Made by a program: the position numbers and the translations under genes. A stretch of DNA of 33,023 nucleotides from JBFKQC01 sp041627895. Lineage in GTDB: Bacteria > Pseudomonadota > Alphaproteobacteria > Rhodobacterales > Rhodobacteraceae. The notes beneath the pieces were generated by a model. It saw nothing but the letters and a program-made list of their open reading frames with translations, was not told where the DNA came from and searched no databases. Of the stretch, positions 31,296-33,023 are shown one piece after another (positions within the stretch are counted from its first letter, which is position 1; the number at the start of each line of letters is the position of its first letter). Where the stretch lies: contig JBFKQC010000045.1 of the NCBI GenBank assembly GCA_041627895.1, forward strand, positions 1 to 33,023, written 5' to 3'.

Positions 31296-32707
31296 AGCCG
31301 GTCCCCGATCAGGAACTGCGCCGCCCGGTCCAGCCGGATATGCGGCGGCCCCTCGCCCGGTTTCAGGGCCAGCCGCGCCGGCGCGAAGCGCATCGCCCGG
31401 AAATCGGCGTCGAGCCATTTCTCCGCCCCCTCGCGCGCCGGCCCCAGCAGGCGCTGCGGGTCCTCGGGCAGATCGCCGGGATGGAACGCCGCCTGCCGCC
31501 CGGTCTCGAGCAGCGCGCCGCGCACCACGTCGAGCTGCGCGCCCCGGTGCTCGATCCGGTCCTCCACCGTCGCGCGCAGCGCCGCCAGCGACATCGCGCC
31601 GGTGCGCGCGCCCGCGAAATCGGCGCGCGCCTTCGCCTCCTTCACCAGCGCCTCCATGATCGCGGTCAGGCGCGGGTGCTGGGCGTGGTGCAGGTGGTCC
31701 GCCTTGGTGGCGGCGAACAGGATTCGCTCGACCCGCCGTCCAAGCAGCAGGCGGGTGAGAAACGCGTTCCGCCCGGGCCGGAAGGCGCCGAGGATGTCGG
31801 CCATGGCGCGGCGCATGTCCTCGGTCGCCTCGGGCCCGGCATGGATCGCGCCCAGCGCGTCGACCAGCACGATCTGCCGGTCGATGCGCGCGAAATGGTC
31901 GCGAAAGAACGCCTGGACGACCTGACGCTTGTAGGCGTCGTAGCGCCGCTGCATCTCGCGCCAGAGGCTGCCGCGGCGCGGGCGCTCGGGCTTCGGCAGC
32001 GGCGCGAAGGTCAGGACCGGCGAGCCGTCCAGTTCGCCCGGCAGCAGGAACCGCCCCGGCGTGCAGTCGGAATAGCCCGCCTCGCGCGCCGCCCTGAGAT
32101 AATCCGCATAGGCCCTGGCGAGCGCCTGCGCGGCCGGCTCCTCGAACCGCGCCGCCGGATCCGTGCCGCGCGCGGCCGCCAGAAAGCCGGCGGCGGCGGC
32201 GCGGTCCGCGATCCTCTCGAAGGTGCGGGCACACCAGGCCTCGTAGCCGAGATCCAGCAGTTCCAGGTCCAGAAGCCACTCGCCCGGGTAGTCGACGATG
32301 TCGAGATGCACCGTGCGCGGCCCCTGCAGCCCGGCAAGCAGCCCGCCGGGCCTGACCCGAAGCGACAGCCGCAGCTGGCTCACCGCGCGGGTCGAAGCTG
32401 GCCAATGCGGCTCGGGCCCGGTCAGCGCGGCCAGATGCGTCTCGAAGTCGAAGCGCGGCACCGTGTCGTCGGGCTGGGGCTGCAGATAGGCCGCCAGGAT
32501 GCGGCCTTCGGCGGCGGCGGCGAGGCCGGGCATCCGGGCCCGGTCGATCAGGTTGGCCACCAGCGAGGTGATGAACACGGTCTTGCCGGCGCGGCTGAGC
32601 CCGGTGACGCCGAGCCGGACGACGGGTTCCAAGAACGCCTCGGACAGGCTGCGCCCGGCGCGTTCGACCGTCCGTGCAAGGCCATCGGCGATATCGTTGA
32701 CGATCAA
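31292..32707 (-). CDS. ycjX: YcjX family GTP-binding protein (DUF463)
   Basis: A 471-residue P-loop protein of the YcjX/DUF463 family, normally about 465 residues, found with YcjF. Walker A is GVTGLSRAGKT (33-43); other family blocks are FDFETHLAAL, DIVDYPGEWLLDLELL, RFLLPGELDGSPVLTFAPLP, YKRQVVQAFFRDHFARIDRQIVLVDAL, and ATKADHLHH as the guanine-specificity-like motif. The start is a TTG at 32707 (L-IVNDIADGL) with GGAGGG before it; the frame extends to 32941, but that part is Pro/Arg-rich. The role is unknown, thought to be envelope stress related. Confidence 0.9.
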   Translation of the reverse strand: MIVNDIADGLARTVERAGRSLSEAFLEPVVRLGVTGLSRAGKTVFITSLVANLIDRARMPGLAAAAEGRILAAYLQPQPDDTVPRFDFETHLAALTGPEPHWPASTRAVSQLRLSLRVRPGGLLAGLQGPRTVHLDIVDYPGEWLLDLELLDLGYEAWCARTFERIADRAAAAGFLAAARGTDPAARFEEPAAQALARAYADYLRAAREAGYSDCTPGRFLLPGELDGSPVLTFAPLPKPERPRRGSLWREMQRRYDAYKRQVVQAFFRDHFARIDRQIVLVDALGAIHAGPEATEDMRRAMADILGAFRPGRNAFLTRLLLGRRVERILFAATKADHLHHAQHPRLTAIMEALVKEAKARADFAGARTGAMSLAALRATVEDRIEHRGAQLDVVRGALLETGRQAAFHPGDLPEDPQRLLGPAREGAEKWLDADFRAMRFAPARLALKPGEGPPHIRLDRAAQFLIGDRL

Positions 32708-33023
32708 GGGCGCCCTCCGGTGTGCCCGCGCAAGATAGGGGCCGGGGCGACCGGTCGCTAGGGGGCAATGCGCGGCTGGTCGGTCGCCTGCGCCTTCGGC
32801 GTTCCGGAAATCACCGGGCTGTCTCGTTCCGGCCCCGTCACATTCCGCGCATTCGCCGGCACAGGGTGGCGATCGCGGCGATGGTGCGGGACAAGCCTCT
32901 GCGGTAACGGGTCTGTCTGGCCTGCAACTGTCATTGCCCATGGCGAAAGCCGCGTCGACGCGGCTTTCTCGCGCGCGGTCGACCGCGCGTGTGCCGCCTG
33001 TCGACAGGCGGCTGTTATGGCCC
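32708..33023. other. Gene-free right end of the window
   Basis: 316 bases without a convincing gene. It presumably carries the ycjX promoter near 32710-32800. The region 32708-32940 shows only ordinary GC-rich sequence by eye. From 32945 on it holds three consecutive palindromes (separate entry). The next gene lies beyond the window. Confidence 0.6.
32945..33012. repeat. Three consecutive perfect palindromes centred on GTCGAC
   Basis: First: a 24-base perfect palindrome at 32945-32968, with half GAAAGCCGCGTC and its reverse complement. Second: CGCGCGGTC and its reverse complement at 32972-32989 (18 bases). Third: GCCGCCTGTC and its reverse complement at 32993-33012 (20 bases). Centres are 24 and 22 bases apart, and all share the core GTCGAC. 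The first ends in CTTTC and could terminate transcription in both directions. The others lack T-tracts. Confidence 0.85.

Noticed and set aside
32722..32907. Plus-strand 61-codon ORF in the right-hand intergenic region
   Set aside because: Arg-rich, no ribosome site, no recognisable domain; probably chance.

Overview
The window is a dense, very G+C-rich stretch of core chromosome from an alphaproteobacterium. It is most likely a member of the Rhodobacterales (Rhodobacteraceae). The basis for this is the gene order ruvCAB - ybgC - tolQRAB - pal - cpoB - tilS - ftsH, the DUF484-xerC pair, a phosphatidylcholine synthase, the ycjX/ycjF pair, and very frequent 4-base ATGA/GTGA overlaps between genes. 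I cannot name a genus. There is no phage, transposon, CRISPR array, rRNA or tRNA in the window.

Bases 1-11513 are all on the minus strand. Reading in the direction of transcription they are: ruvC, ruvA, ruvB (reading frame broken near its end), an unrecognised 207-residue protein, ybgC, tolQ, tolR, tolA, an extra secreted copy of the TolA C-terminal domain (here called TolA2), tolB, pal, cpoB, tilS and the first 345 codons of ftsH. This joins Holliday-junction processing, the envelope-constricting Tol-Pal machine, tRNA-Ile lysidinylation and the membrane AAA+ protease. TolA2 is the most unusual gene: 170 residues with a signal peptide and no membrane anchor, about half identical to the TolA receptor-binding domain, and coupled by 4-base overlaps to tolA upstream and tolB downstream.

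Bases 11514-13079 hold a single plus-strand DUF1127 gene with an AT-rich, repeat-containing promoter region. They also hold two minus-strand paralogous small membrane proteins, at least one with a U-tailed hairpin terminator. Bases 13080-20047 (minus) hold prmA, msrA, a cupin, an MFS transporter, a flavin monooxygenase-like protein and priA. Bases 20194-23669 (plus) hold a small transaldolase, DUF484, xerC and pcs.

Bases 23687-32707 (minus) hold, in transcription order, ycjX - GNAT - ycjF as one coupled unit, a SARP-like regulator with TolB-N and TPR domains, a phasin-like protein, ileS and a methylguanine-DNA methyltransferase. In front of ileS there is a good promoter followed almost immediately by a 15-codon leader ORF encoding MARYRIIIRITGPAL. 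The run of Ile codons and a hairpin overlapping the end of the leader strongly suggest attenuation control of isoleucyl-tRNA synthetase by isoleucine-tRNA charging. The window ends in a gene-free stretch with three consecutive perfect palindromes, all centred on GTCGAC.

The items most worth follow-up are the free-standing TolA domain, the ileS leader peptide, the split ruvB, the tandem small membrane proteins with their shared upstream motif, and the GTCGAC palindrome triplet.
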